Shown piece after piece: positions 1 through 7,097 of a DNA stretch of 12,219 bases (the first letter of the stretch is position 1; the number at the start of each line of letters is the position of its first letter). Under the pieces are notes generated by a model. The model saw nothing but the letters and a program-made list of their open reading frames with translations. It was not told the origin of the DNA and searched no databases. A program made the translations under genes and the position numbers. Origin of the DNA: Ponticaulis sp. (GTDB lineage Bacteria > Pseudomonadota > Alphaproteobacteria > Caulobacterales > Hyphomonadaceae); assembly GCA_002699325.1 (NCBI GenBank), contig PABS01000070.1:1-12219 (forward strand), given 5' to 3'.

Positions 1-112
1 GTGCTGAATTATTGAGCAAATCCTCCGATTTCGCATTCACATAGCGCGATCACGCGCTGTTGACACTTAGTCAGTTACTCAACGGTTGAGAATTTTCAGA
101 ACTTTGACTACG

Positions 113-128
113 GTATAGCCAGCTATAC
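113..128. promoter_or_regulatory. 16-bp palindrome, candidate TetR operator (site A)
   Basis: GTATAGCCAGCTATAC is a perfect 7-2-7 inverted repeat. Related sequences occur at 2627-2642 and 8346-8361. TTGACT lies at 104-109, nine bases before the palindrome, the same offset at which TTGACA precedes the copy at 2627. It is therefore probably an operator overlapping a promoter. It could serve rightward transcription into the hairpin region, or a leftward gene beyond the window edge. Binding by the neighbouring TetR protein is inferred from symmetry, size and proximity only. Confidence 0.5.
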
Positions 129-129
129 G

Positions 130-319
130 CAATGAGATTGAGCCATCGGCAAAAGCCATAGCTCTCACCTGAACGAAGCGCGGTCTTGGCCGACTTCGTT
201 GATCTGTCTTCGGTCAGGTCAAAGCCAGTCTTTTCGTGTCTGTGCTCGACACTGAAGAGTCTGCCTTTTCTTTCCCAGAAAACCTTGAAGGCGGTTGCCA
301 GTCAGCCGCCTTCTTTTTT
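130..319 (+). ncRNA. Candidate small structured RNA ending at a terminator
   Basis: Between palindrome A and a Rho-independent terminator the plus strand carries several possible hairpins. GAGC 140-143 pairs with GCTC 161-164. ACCTGA 167-172 pairs with TCAGGT 214-219 around an inner stem AACGAAG 172-178 with CTTCGTT 194-200 (the two stems share base 172). GTGTC 236-240 pairs with GACAC 248-252. No plausible coding region occupies the segment, and the terminator needs a plus-strand transcript to act on. The 5' end is a guess from the TTGACT at 104-109; no good -10 box at normal spacing was found. It may instead be the 3' untranslated region of a gene lying left of the window. Confidence 0.3.
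287..319 (+). terminator. Rho-independent terminator
   Basis: GAAGGCGG (287-294) pairs perfectly with CCGCCTTC (306-313) around an 11-base loop, followed directly by six T residues (314-319). On the other strand the stem is not followed by a U tract, so it acts on plus-strand transcription. It insulates the TetR gene from whatever is transcribed at the left edge. Confidence 0.8.
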
Positions 320-453
320 CTGAAAAAACCGTCCAGTCAGACCGCAAATTATATCGCCGTGATTGCAAGCCATCTCATTCTGGTATTTTATACTGTAATA
401 ATTGAGTCGAAGACTGGCGGGAAAGCCTGCAAGATTTCAGGGAAACGCCAGAG

Positions 454-475
454 CTGCTGAAGGGTAATTCAGCAG
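454..475. promoter_or_regulatory. 8-bp inverted repeat before the TetR start
   Basis: CTGCTGAA (454-461) and TTCAGCAG (468-475) form a perfect inverted repeat with a six-base spacer, ending 27 bases before the TetR ATG. As DNA it could be an autoregulatory operator; as RNA it would be a leader hairpin. It is unrelated in sequence to the 16-bp palindrome family. There is no T tract, so it is not a terminator. Confidence 0.4.
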
Positions 476-502
476 TGAAATTGGGGAAAGCGAAGCTTTG
501 GT

Positions 503-1126
503 ATGACCAAATTTCCTTTGCGCACGAAACGCAAGATGGAAACCCGTCAGAAACTCGTGCGAGCGGCTCGGCAGCTGTTCCTCGCCAAGGGTTACGATAA
601 CACGACACTGGAAGAAATCGCCGAAGCGGCAGGTCTTCACGTGCAGACTCTCTATCGCCACTTTGGGACAAAGCAGGATCTGGCGCGCGCAGGTGACGTC
701 TACTGGCTGGAGCTGTTTGAAGACGCCATTGCGAAACGGGATCGCTCCGAGAATACCTTCAAGTTCTGGCGCGACTGGATGGATTCCACGGTCGAAAAGC
801 TTCTTGAGGACCGCGAAGCCTTCCGCTCCCATTTGAAGATGAGTCATGGAACGCCCACCATTCTCGGCGCGACCATCGAAATCCGAACTCGCTATGAAGA
901 TCTTCTCACCGAACACTTGGCGCGCGATTTTGGCATCGACCCGGAAGGCGTAAATACCGCGCGGCTCGTCGCAGGAATGCTCATGTCCGGTAACGCCTTT
1001 GTCCGTTCCGTCTTCGTGAACCGCGATACCGACCTCAAGGCCGAAACCCTGAAGGTGATTGATATGGTGACGGAAATGTTCTCTCACCTCATCGTCCCCG
1101 AACAGGGCATCAGCAAGACTGCCTGA
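503..1126 (+). CDS. TetR/AcrR-family transcriptional regulator
   Basis: A 207-residue protein of normal TetR length. The N-terminal DNA-binding domain spans roughly residues 13-60: an AARQLFLAKGYDNTT helix start, then the helix-turn-helix TLEEIAEAAGLHVQTLYRHF and the KQDL end. The rest (about 65-207) is the helical ligand-binding and dimerisation region, whose sequence does not reveal the ligand. The ATG at 503 is the first in frame after a stop at 476-478; the nearest ribosome-site-like stretch (GGGGAAAG) is rather far upstream, so the start is not certain, and Met12 (536) is an alternative without a better site. It lies 120 bases before the lipoprotein hydrolase gene on the same strand. TetR proteins usually repress neighbouring genes by binding short palindromes; the 16-bp palindromes at 113, 2627 and 8346 are the best candidates here, by inference. 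Confidence 0.93.
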   Translation: MTKFPLRTKRKMETRQKLVRAARQLFLAKGYDNTTLEEIAEAAGLHVQTLYRHFGTKQDLARAGDVYWLELFEDAIAKRDRSENTFKFWRDWMDSTVEKLLEDREAFRSHLKMSHGTPTILGATIEIRTRYEDLLTEHLARDFGIDPEGVNTARLVAGMLMSGNAFVRSVFVNRDTDLKAETLKVIDMVTEMFSHLIVPEQGISKTA

Positions 1127-1149
1127 ACAGTCCGCCCTCCTGATCACAA

Positions 1150-1192
1150 GCACGCGATAGAGCTGGACGCGTGCCTGCCGAGATGCTCTATC
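1150..1192 (+). promoter_or_regulatory. Two overlapping, mutually exclusive inverted repeats
   Basis: GCACGCG (1150-1156) pairs perfectly with CGCGTGC (1168-1174). GATAGAGC (1156-1163), lying in the loop of that hairpin, pairs perfectly with GCTCTATC (1185-1192). The two stems share base 1156 and would compete or form a pseudoknot. They sit between the TetR stop and the hydrolase ribosome site. No T tract follows, so this is not an ordinary terminator; it could be a switching leader or a pair of operators. Confidence 0.35.
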
Positions 1193-1216
1193 TCCCTTTA
1201 TAAGAATAATGGTGGG

Positions 1217-1228
1217 CGCGAATTCGCG
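1217..1228. promoter_or_regulatory. 12-bp perfect palindrome before the hydrolase gene
   Basis: CGCGAATTCGCG is perfectly self-complementary and lies five bases before the GGGAGG ribosome site (1233-1238) of the hydrolase gene and about 12 bases after a TATAAG hexamer (1199-1204) that could be a -10 box. No good -35 box was found at the matching distance. An operator placed between promoter and start codon is plausible but unproven. Confidence 0.35.
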
Positions 1229-1246
1229 TTCGAGGGAGGATAATTC

Positions 1247-2587
1247 ATGACGACAGGCGAAATCCGTTCAGGCTTGCGCACCTGCCTGCTTTCAGGCCTC
1301 TGCGCTTCAGCAATGCTGGCCCTCGCGGCTTGCACCACCACCGGCTCTGATGCCGCGCAAGTCCCGGCAACGACACAGACTTCCCAGGTTGAACGGTTCA
1401 GCCCGGAAGGCCTCGCAGAGCTCGACGCCATGATGAAAAAGGCCGTCGACACAGGTGAGGTTCACGGTCTCGCTTATCTCCTGGTCGCTGATGACGAGGA
1501 AATTCAACGCAACTATTTCGGCTACCGCTCTGCCGAGAACGAGCTGCCCATCACCGAAGACACGATCTATCGCGTCTACTCCATGACCAAGCCCATCACA
1601 GGCATTGCGATGATGATGCTGTGGGAAGAGGGTAAGTGGAAACTGGACGACCCGATCACGAAGTACATTCCCGAACTGTCAGACCTCAAAGTTCTTGATG
1701 GCGTCAACGAAGATGGCACGCCGCGCCTGGTCGACATGGAACGTCCGCCGACCATGCGCGAACTGATGAGCCATACGGCTGGCTTTGCTTACGGTCTTGG
1801 AGGCACGGATCCAGCCAATCAGGCCTTCCGCGATGAACAGGTTCTGCGGTCACCTGATTTCGACACCCTTATTGACCGGGTATCGGGCATTCCGCTGCTG
1901 TTCCAGCCGGGTGAAGACTGGTTCTATTCTGTCAGCGTGGACCTGCAGGGCTATATTGTTGAAAAGCTCTCTGGCCAGAAGTTTGGCGAGTTCCTGGATG
2001 AGCGGATTTTCACCCCGCTCGATATGGATGACGCCGCGTTTTACGTGTCTGCCGACGATTATGACCGCTTCTCCAGCGTCTACACCTATAGCAAGGATGC
2101 CGGCGGACTGATCAATGTTGACGAAGAAGGACGCGGTTTCCGGAAAGAAACAGTCGCTTTTGAGTCTGGCGGCGGCGGTCTCGTCATGACCCTCGATGAC
2201 TATGCCCATTTTTGTCAGATGCTGCTCAATGGCGGCAGCTATAATGGCAAAAAGCTGGTCGAACCAGAAACAGTCGCACTCATGGCCACCGATGTGTTGC
2301 CTGAAGGCGTGGAAATCTGGTCGGCCGGTAACACCGACAGCCGCAATGGCAGCGGCCAGGGCTTCGGCCTTGATTTCGGTATTGTGACCGATCCGGTTGC
2401 AGCAGGAACAGGCCAGGGTGCCGGCTCATATTATTGGGGCGGTGCGGCTGGAACCTGGTTCTGGATTGATCCGGTGAATGACCTGTATTTCGTCGGTATG
2501 ATCCAGCGGATGTCAGGCAATCCTGAGTCCGATTATGACCCCCGAGCGGTGAGCCGGACAGGCGTTTATAATGCCCTTCAGGACTGA
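1247..2587 (+). CDS. Lipoprotein serine hydrolase, class C beta-lactamase/family VIII esterase type
   Basis: A 446-residue protein. The N-terminus has a charged start, a hydrophobic core and a lipobox LAAC ending at Cys29, so it is probably exported and lipid-anchored. The catalytic Ser-x-x-Lys motif is SMTK (Ser112, Lys115), followed by the usual MSHTAGF segment (174-180). The second motif reads YSV (227-229), lacking the Asn of true class C enzymes, and the third reads WGG (397-399) instead of KTG. Both changes are typical of family VIII esterases and related hydrolases, so ester hydrolysis is more likely than beta-lactam resistance. The ATG is preceded by GGGAGG at eight bases. It lies downstream of the TetR gene and before the exported-protein array, so it may act on the same unknown substrate; that link is inferred. 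Confidence 0.9.
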   Translation: MTTGEIRSGLRTCLLSGLCASAMLALAACTTTGSDAAQVPATTQTSQVERFSPEGLAELDAMMKKAVDTGEVHGLAYLLVADDEEIQRNYFGYRSAENELPITEDTIYRVYSMTKPITGIAMMMLWEEGKWKLDDPITKYIPELSDLKVLDGVNEDGTPRLVDMERPPTMRELMSHTAGFAYGLGGTDPANQAFRDEQVLRSPDFDTLIDRVSGIPLLFQPGEDWFYSVSVDLQGYIVEKLSGQKFGEFLDERIFTPLDMDDAAFYVSADDYDRFSSVYTYSKDAGGLINVDEEGRGFRKETVAFESGGGGLVMTLDDYAHFCQMLLNGGSYNGKKLVEPETVALMATDVLPEGVEIWSAGNTDSRNGSGQGFGLDFGIVTDPVAAGTGQGAGSYYWGGAAGTWFWIDPVNDLYFVGMIQRMSGNPESDYDPRAVSRTGVYNALQD

Positions 2588-2617
2588 CCGGCCGGACCTC
2601 ATCACCAAGGCGTGAAC

Positions 2618-2646
2618 TTGACATACGTATAGTCAGGTATCATGAA
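2618..2646 (+). promoter_or_regulatory. Candidate promoter with overlapping operator (site B)
   Basis: TTGACA (2618-2623) is a perfect -35 hexamer. Nine bases from its start begins GTATAGTCAGGTATCA (2627-2642), which matches palindrome A at 12 of 16 positions and, as its reverse complement, site C at 13 of 16. The expected -10 position (2641-2646, CATGAA) is weak, so the promoter may need help or be tightly controlled. It lies 110 bases before the first gene of the exported-protein array. An AAGGGCCCTT palindrome (2727-2736) and the GGGAGG ribosome site (2740-2745) follow. Confidence 0.5.
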
Positions 2647-2751
2647 TTAACCCAGTTCGGATGCCCTCAGATAACAACAATAATAACGGCACACTGATCC
2701 GACATCTACGATAGTTCAGAGGGGCAAAGGGCCCTTCTTGGGAGGATTTGA

Positions 2752-3639
2752 ATGAAAGCTTTTGTTTCAGCCTGTGCGGCTGTCGCACTCGTCGCTGGTA
2801 TGTCTGCAGCGTCCGGAAATCTCAGCACAGCATCAGCACAAACCTCTGAGGCTTCAGAGAAATTTGACCTGAACGGCGTCTGGAAAGTCTCCAGCGATGC
2901 CTATTTCGATCTGGAAGCGCACGCTGCAAAGCCTGCGATGCAGACGATCGAAGGTCCTTACGGCCCGGTCCCTGATCGTCGCGTTCTTGCACTGGGTGCT
3001 CTGGGTGCCGTTCCGGCTAACCAGAGCGTCGTCAGCACGGGCACGATTCCTTACACGGAAGAAGCGCTTGCGCAGCGTGACGAAAACGCGAAGAACTGGA
3101 TCACCAGCGATCCGAACATCAAATGCTATCAGCCAGGTGTTCCGCGCGCGACCTACATGCCTTATCCTTTCCGCATCATCATGAACGAAGAGCAGGAGCA
3201 AATGCTCATCGCTTATGAATATGCGGGCGCTGTTCGCAACGTCTTCCTTGGCGAAAATCCAGGCGAAGCTCCGCTCGATAGCTGGATGGGTCAATCCTGG
3301 GGTTACTGGGACGGCGACAGTTTCGTGATCGAAGTTGAGTGGCAGAACGGCCAGACATGGCTGGATCGTGCTGGCAACTTCCTGCCTTACGGCGCGAAAG
3401 TGGTTGAGCGTTATACACCGGTTACAGAAAACCACGTTCGTTACGAAGCAACGATCACCGAGCCAGAAACCTTTACTGAGCCATTCACAATCTCACTCAT
3501 GCTCTACCGCCAGATGGAAGAGGATGCGCAGATCATGGACTTCAACTGCGTTGCTTTTGTTGAAGAGCTGCTGCACGGCCAGCTGCGCAAGAACCCACTG
3601 CAGAAACCGGTTGAGCCACCTGAAACCGGAGGCAACTAA
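2752..3639 (+). CDS. Exported protein of unknown function, divergent member of the array family
   Basis: A 295-residue protein with a signal peptide probably cut after Ala29 (ASA before Gln30). I cannot assign a function. It is a shorter, diverged relative of the five proteins that follow: it shares FDLNGVW near the N-terminus (38-44), IPYTEEA (99-105), a Cys at 125, WMGQSWGYWDGD (178-189), VVERYTPV (217-224), YEATITEPETFTEPF (231-245) and a second Cys at 266. The two cysteines match the conserved pair in the paralogues and may form a periplasmic disulfide. It lacks the long block of about 60 residues that the others carry before the first Cys, and their CHEGN motif. The ATG has a strong GGGAGG site. 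Its stop overlaps the next ATG (TAATG), indicating translational coupling to the first paralogue. Confidence 0.85.
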   Translation: MKAFVSACAAVALVAGMSAASGNLSTASAQTSEASEKFDLNGVWKVSSDAYFDLEAHAAKPAMQTIEGPYGPVPDRRVLALGALGAVPANQSVVSTGTIPYTEEALAQRDENAKNWITSDPNIKCYQPGVPRATYMPYPFRIIMNEEQEQMLIAYEYAGAVRNVFLGENPGEAPLDSWMGQSWGYWDGDSFVIEVEWQNGQTWLDRAGNFLPYGAKVVERYTPVTENHVRYEATITEPETFTEPFTISLMLYRQMEEDAQIMDFNCVAFVEELLHGQLRKNPLQKPVEPPETGGN

Positions 3640-4700
3640 TGCCCTCAACTCTCAAAACATGGCTGGCCATTTCGGCCAGCCTGGCGATCATGGCCTCCCC
3701 GGCCGCTCTGGCGCAAGAGGCTATGCCTTCCGCTCCTGAGGCCTGGGACCCTGATTACGAGCCACCGCGCATGCCAGATGGCACGCCAAGCTTTCAGGGT
3801 GTCTGGTCCAAGGCATCCCTGACGGTTCTGGAGCGCACCCCGCAATTCGACGGGCTTGTCATTTCGCCTGCAGTCGCAACAGCGATTGAGCAGGGTCGCG
3901 AAAAGGCGATGGAAGCATCCAATCAGCCGACCGATCCGAATGAAGGTGCACCAGAAGCCGGCAACAATGTCGGCGGCTACAACACCTTCTGGATGGACCC
4001 CGGCACGCATTTTGGTGTGATCGATGGTGAGATCCGCTCTTCCTGGATCGTTGATCCGGAAGACGGACAGATTCCATACACAGAAGCTGGTGAGGCCGAA
4101 GCAACGGCTGCTGTCAGCAATATGCGTAACAATTTCGATGATCCGGAAGTTCGCTCTGCGGGTGAGCGTTGCACGGTGGGCTTCGGCTCAACGGGCGCTC
4201 CGCCAATGCTGAACGTGCTTTACAACAACCACATCCAGTTCTTCCAGACACCAGATGTTGTCTCTGTACTCGTCGAAATGAACCACAATGCACGCATGAT
4301 CCGCATTGGTGACGAACATCGCTCAGATGATCTTCACCAGTGGCTCGGTGACTCCGTCGGCAGCTGGGATGGTGATACGCTCGTGGTAGAAACCACGAAC
4401 TTCCACCCACATAACTCGGTCCGCACGGCTATCCGTCATGAGGTCTATCTTCAGCCGGATTCCGTTGTCGAAGAGCGGTTCACGCGCGTGTCTGATGACG
4501 CGATCCTCTATGAGTTTACCGTCACAGACCCGGATCTGTTCACACAGCCCTGGAAAGGCGAAATGCCGCTCTGGAAAACAGATGGACCGATCTACGAATA
4601 CGCATGCCACGAAGGTAACCACGCTCTGCCCGGTATCCTCGCCGGCGCACGGCGCAAGGAAACTGTCGCGGCAAACGGGTCGTCTTCTGGCGGCCAGTAA
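3639..4700 (+). CDS. Exported protein of unknown function, array paralogue 1
   Basis: A 353-residue protein with a signal peptide probably cut after Ala25 (ALA before Gln26). No known enzymatic motif is recognised; similar proteins are, from memory, abundant as hypothetical proteins in Acidobacteria and Proteobacteria. Conserved landmarks: DGTPSFQGVWSKASLTVLER (47-66), SSWIVDPEDGQIPYTEAG (134-151), GERCTVGFGSTG (175-186, Cys178), EMNHNARM (213-220), WLGDSVGSWDGDTLVVETTN (235-254), FTRV (281-284), TVTDPDLFTQPW (294-305) and YEYACHEGN (319-327, Cys323). The start overlaps the preceding stop in TAATG, with GGAGG just upstream, so it is translated together with the divergent relative before it. 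It resembles paralogue 5 most, including a long stretch of near-identical DNA at 3885-3919. A large hairpin follows its stop. Confidence 0.88.
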   Translation: MPSTLKTWLAISASLAIMASPAALAQEAMPSAPEAWDPDYEPPRMPDGTPSFQGVWSKASLTVLERTPQFDGLVISPAVATAIEQGREKAMEASNQPTDPNEGAPEAGNNVGGYNTFWMDPGTHFGVIDGEIRSSWIVDPEDGQIPYTEAGEAEATAAVSNMRNNFDDPEVRSAGERCTVGFGSTGAPPMLNVLYNNHIQFFQTPDVVSVLVEMNHNARMIRIGDEHRSDDLHQWLGDSVGSWDGDTLVVETTNFHPHNSVRTAIRHEVYLQPDSVVEERFTRVSDDAILYEFTVTDPDLFTQPWKGEMPLWKTDGPIYEYACHEGNHALPGILAGARRKETVAANGSSSGGQ

Positions 4701-4716
4701 GCCATCAATCAGGATG

Positions 4717-4762
4717 CAGCAGTTGAACACTGACTTCACGCAATCTTGTGTTTCAACTGCTG
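4717..4762 (+). other. Large intergenic hairpin between paralogues 1 and 2
   Basis: CAGCAGTTGAACAC (4717-4730) pairs with 4748-4762 over 14 base pairs with a single bulged T at 4751; the loop is 4731-4747. The 3' arm is followed by TCCCTTCCC rather than a T run, so it is a weak terminator at best. It may cap and stabilise the upstream message or be a processing site, giving different amounts of the proteins before and after it. Confidence 0.6.
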
Positions 4763-4812
4763 TCCCTTCCCTGCGACACTCCCTGAATGCAGGAACATTG
4801 GAAGATGGACAT

Positions 4813-5877
4813 ATGAGAAGCTTTCTCCGCACATGCCTCATTACGACGGCCTGCGTCCTGTCCACGTCATCTTTTGCGAATGCTCAATCGGTGTCCAGCG
4901 AGCCGCCCCCGGCCTGGGATCCGAACTATGAACCTGAGCGCCTTTCCGACGGTACACCGAGCTTTGCTGGCGTCTGGTCAAAGGCCTCTCTGACCACGCT
5001 CGAACGTCCCGACCTGTTTGAAGAGCTGGTGATCCCGCCGCGCCCCGCTCGCATTCTCGAAATGCGAAACCAGCAGGCCACAGCAGACGCAAACCGGCCA
5101 ACCGATCCCGACGCCGGCGGCCTGGAATCAGGCGGCGGCGTTGAAGCTTATAACAATTTCTGGATGGACCCTGGCGCCCACTACGCCATTATAGACGGTG
5201 AATTCCGGTCTTCCTTCATCACCGACCCTGAAAACGGCCAAGTCCCTTATTCCGAAAACGGTCGCAAGATCATCGCGCAGTCTCGCCTGGGACGCGGACG
5301 CGCCGACCATCCCGAAGAACGCTCATCTGGTGAACGCTGCACCGTCGGCTTTGGCTCAACGGGCGGTCCGCCTATGCTGAACGTGCTCTACAATAATAAT
5401 ATCCAGTTTTTTCAGGATGAAGATGTCGTCTCCATTCTGGTGGAGATGAACCACGATGCGCGGATGGTACGTCTTGGCGGCGAATTCCGCTCTGACGAAC
5501 TGAAACAGTGGCTGGGCGATTCCGTGGGTCATTGGGACGGCGATACGCTGGTCGTCGAAACCACCAATTTTCACCCGGATCATTCGGCTCGCGGCTCGAT
5601 CCGGAATTTTCTGTTTCTGAAATCGGATTCACATGTCGAAGAACGCTTCACGCGCGTGTCTGAGGACGTGATTCTCTATCAGTTTACAGTCACAGATCCA
5701 GACCTCTTCACTCAGCCCTGGACCGCAGAATTGCCGCTGATGAAGACTGACGGTCCGATCTATGAATATGCCTGCCATGAGGGGAATTACTCACTTCCCG
5801 GAATCCTGGCTGGCGCCAGACGCGAAGAGGCCGAAGCCGCACGGGCTGGGGCACCGGCTTCGTCAGGGAGCAGATAA
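4813..5877 (+). CDS. Exported protein of unknown function, array paralogue 2
   Basis: A 354-residue protein. The reading frame is open from 4438, but the ATG at 4813 is the right start: it opens a signal peptide (MRSFLRTCLITTACVLSTSS, cut probably after Ala24 of ANA) and has a GGAAG ribosome site; the upstream part only overlaps paralogue 1 in another frame. Landmarks match the family: SFAGVWSKASLT (50-61), ERCTVGFGSTG (174-184, Cys176), EMNHDARM (211-218), WLGDSVGHWDGDTLVVETTN (233-252), TVTDPDLFTQPW (292-303), YEYACHEGN (317-325, Cys321). It is the most diverged of the five in the region between residues 80 and 170 (a basic RLGRGRADHPEE stretch, PGAHYAIIDGE). Function unknown. Confidence 0.88.
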   Translation: MRSFLRTCLITTACVLSTSSFANAQSVSSEPPPAWDPNYEPERLSDGTPSFAGVWSKASLTTLERPDLFEELVIPPRPARILEMRNQQATADANRPTDPDAGGLESGGGVEAYNNFWMDPGAHYAIIDGEFRSSFITDPENGQVPYSENGRKIIAQSRLGRGRADHPEERSSGERCTVGFGSTGGPPMLNVLYNNNIQFFQDEDVVSILVEMNHDARMVRLGGEFRSDELKQWLGDSVGHWDGDTLVVETTNFHPDHSARGSIRNFLFLKSDSHVEERFTRVSEDVILYQFTVTDPDLFTQPWTAELPLMKTDGPIYEYACHEGNYSLPGILAGARREEAEAARAGAPASSGSR

Positions 5878-5990
5878 GTGTTAGGGTGGGCCAGAACGGA
5901 TTGGCCGTACTCTCAATAGAAGATGCCGGGGCAAAAGAACTCCGTCATCACATAAACAAACGCGAACAACTCAATCAGGGAGACGCTCGG

Positions 5991-7061
5991 ATGAAGTCCA
6001 ATTTCAAGAAATGCCTGGCTGCAACAGCCAGCCTCATGATGCTGGCAGCACCTGCTGCAATGGCTCAGAATGGTCCACAACCATGGGATCCAAATTACGA
6101 ACCGCCACGCCTGTCTGATGGCACACCAGACTTCTCAGGTGTCTGGGATAAAGCCAGCATGACCGGCATTGACCGCCCACCACAGTTCAAAGACCTGGTT
6201 GTTCCGCCAGAAACGGCTCGTGCGATTGCAGATGCAAACAGCGCACGTATGGAAGCAGCCAACGCGCCAACAGATCCAAACGAAGGCGCGCCAGAAGCTG
6301 GCGGAAACCCGGGTGGTTATAACGCATTCTATATTGATGCCGGCGATGGCCTTGGTGTTGTAAACGGCGAATACCGCTCGTCCTGGATTGTGGATCCGGC
6401 TGATGGCCAGCTTCCATACAGCGAAGAAGGCCGCGCCGAAATGGAAGAAGCGGTCGCGCTGTCCTGGCACAATTACGACAACCCGGAAAACCGTTCAGCC
6501 GCTGAACGCTGCACAGTTGGTTATGGCTCCACGGGCGCTCCACCCATGCTGAACGTGCTCTACAACAACCACATTCAATTCTTCCAGGCGCCCGATAGTG
6601 ACATTATCTCGATCCTCGTCGAGATGAACCACAATGCCCGCATGATCCGCATGAATGCTGAACACCGCGACGAAGCGCTTGACCCATGGCTGGGCGACTC
6701 AATTGGCTATTGGGATGGCGACACACTGGTCGTGGAAACAACAAACTTCCACCCGGATGTCTCTCAGCGTTCTTCTCAGGCACAACGCTTCTATCTTCAG
6801 CCAGACACGCATGTTGAAGAGCGTTTCACTCGCGTAGCAGACGATACGATCTTCTACGAATACACCGTCACAGACCCGGATCTGTTCACTCAGCCATGGA
6901 AGGCCGAAATGCCAATCCGTCGCGCTGAAGGTCCGATTTACGAATATGCATGCCACGAAGGTAACCACTCACTGCCAGGCATTCTGGCCGGTGCACGCCG
7001 TGAAGAAGCTGATGCTGCTGCAGCAGACGCTGCTGGCTCAGCTTCCAGCGGGAGCCACTAA
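5991..7061 (+). CDS. Exported protein of unknown function, array paralogue 3
   Basis: A 356-residue protein. The frame opens at 5886, but the ATG at 5991 begins a clear signal peptide (cut probably after Ala25, AMA before Gln26) and is preceded by GGGAGA, so it is preferred. Family landmarks: DFSGVWDKASMT (47-58), AERCTVGYGSTG (171-182, Cys174), EMNHNARM (211-218), WLGDSIGYWDGDTLVVETTN (233-252), TVTDPDLFTQPW (292-303), YEYACHEGN (317-325, Cys321). Differences: FYIDAGDGLGVV replaces the usual FWMDPGT..GVI, and two residues are inserted in QAPDSDIISIL. Its codon choice (many CCA, GCA and AAC) differs from that of paralogue 2, which may mean higher expression. Paralogue 4 starts only 36 bases later, so the two are surely co-transcribed. 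Function unknown. Confidence 0.88.
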   Translation: MKSNFKKCLAATASLMMLAAPAAMAQNGPQPWDPNYEPPRLSDGTPDFSGVWDKASMTGIDRPPQFKDLVVPPETARAIADANSARMEAANAPTDPNEGAPEAGGNPGGYNAFYIDAGDGLGVVNGEYRSSWIVDPADGQLPYSEEGRAEMEEAVALSWHNYDNPENRSAAERCTVGYGSTGAPPMLNVLYNNHIQFFQAPDSDIISILVEMNHNARMIRMNAEHRDEALDPWLGDSIGYWDGDTLVVETTNFHPDVSQRSSQAQRFYLQPDTHVEERFTRVADDTIFYEYTVTDPDLFTQPWKAEMPIRRAEGPIYEYACHEGNHSLPGILAGARREEADAAAADAAGSASSGSH

Positions 7062-7097
7062 AACCTGAAAGCTCATAACACATAAGGGAGTCCCACG

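Larger units (their letters stand above)
1..502. other. Non-coding stretch upstream of the TetR gene
   Basis: I see no convincing protein gene in these 502 bases. The three plus frames entering from the left close within the first 44 bases, so at most a 13-codon C-terminal tail could enter in frame 3. On the minus strand a GGAGGA sequence near positions 20-27 could be a ribosome site for a gene starting at or beyond the left edge, but no ATG is visible. The stretch holds a 16-bp palindrome, several hairpins, a terminator and an inverted repeat next to the TetR start, listed separately. Confidence 0.6.

Noticed and set aside
236..460. Open frame of 74 codons on the plus strand
   Set aside because: It runs straight through the terminator at 287-319, has no ribosome site, and its product is of low-complexity, non-protein-like composition.
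437..1153. 238-codon open frame on the minus strand opposite the TetR gene
   Set aside because: It is the antisense shadow of a clear TetR gene, has no ribosome site, and shows no recognisable domain.
4438..4812. Upstream extension of paralogue 2 by 125 codons
   Set aside because: It overlaps paralogue 1 in another frame and would bury the signal peptide inside the protein; the ATG at 4813 has both a ribosome site and a signal peptide.
5886..5990. Upstream extension of paralogue 3 by 35 codons
   Set aside because: The added residues precede a normal signal peptide, and only the ATG at 5991 has a GGGAGA site.
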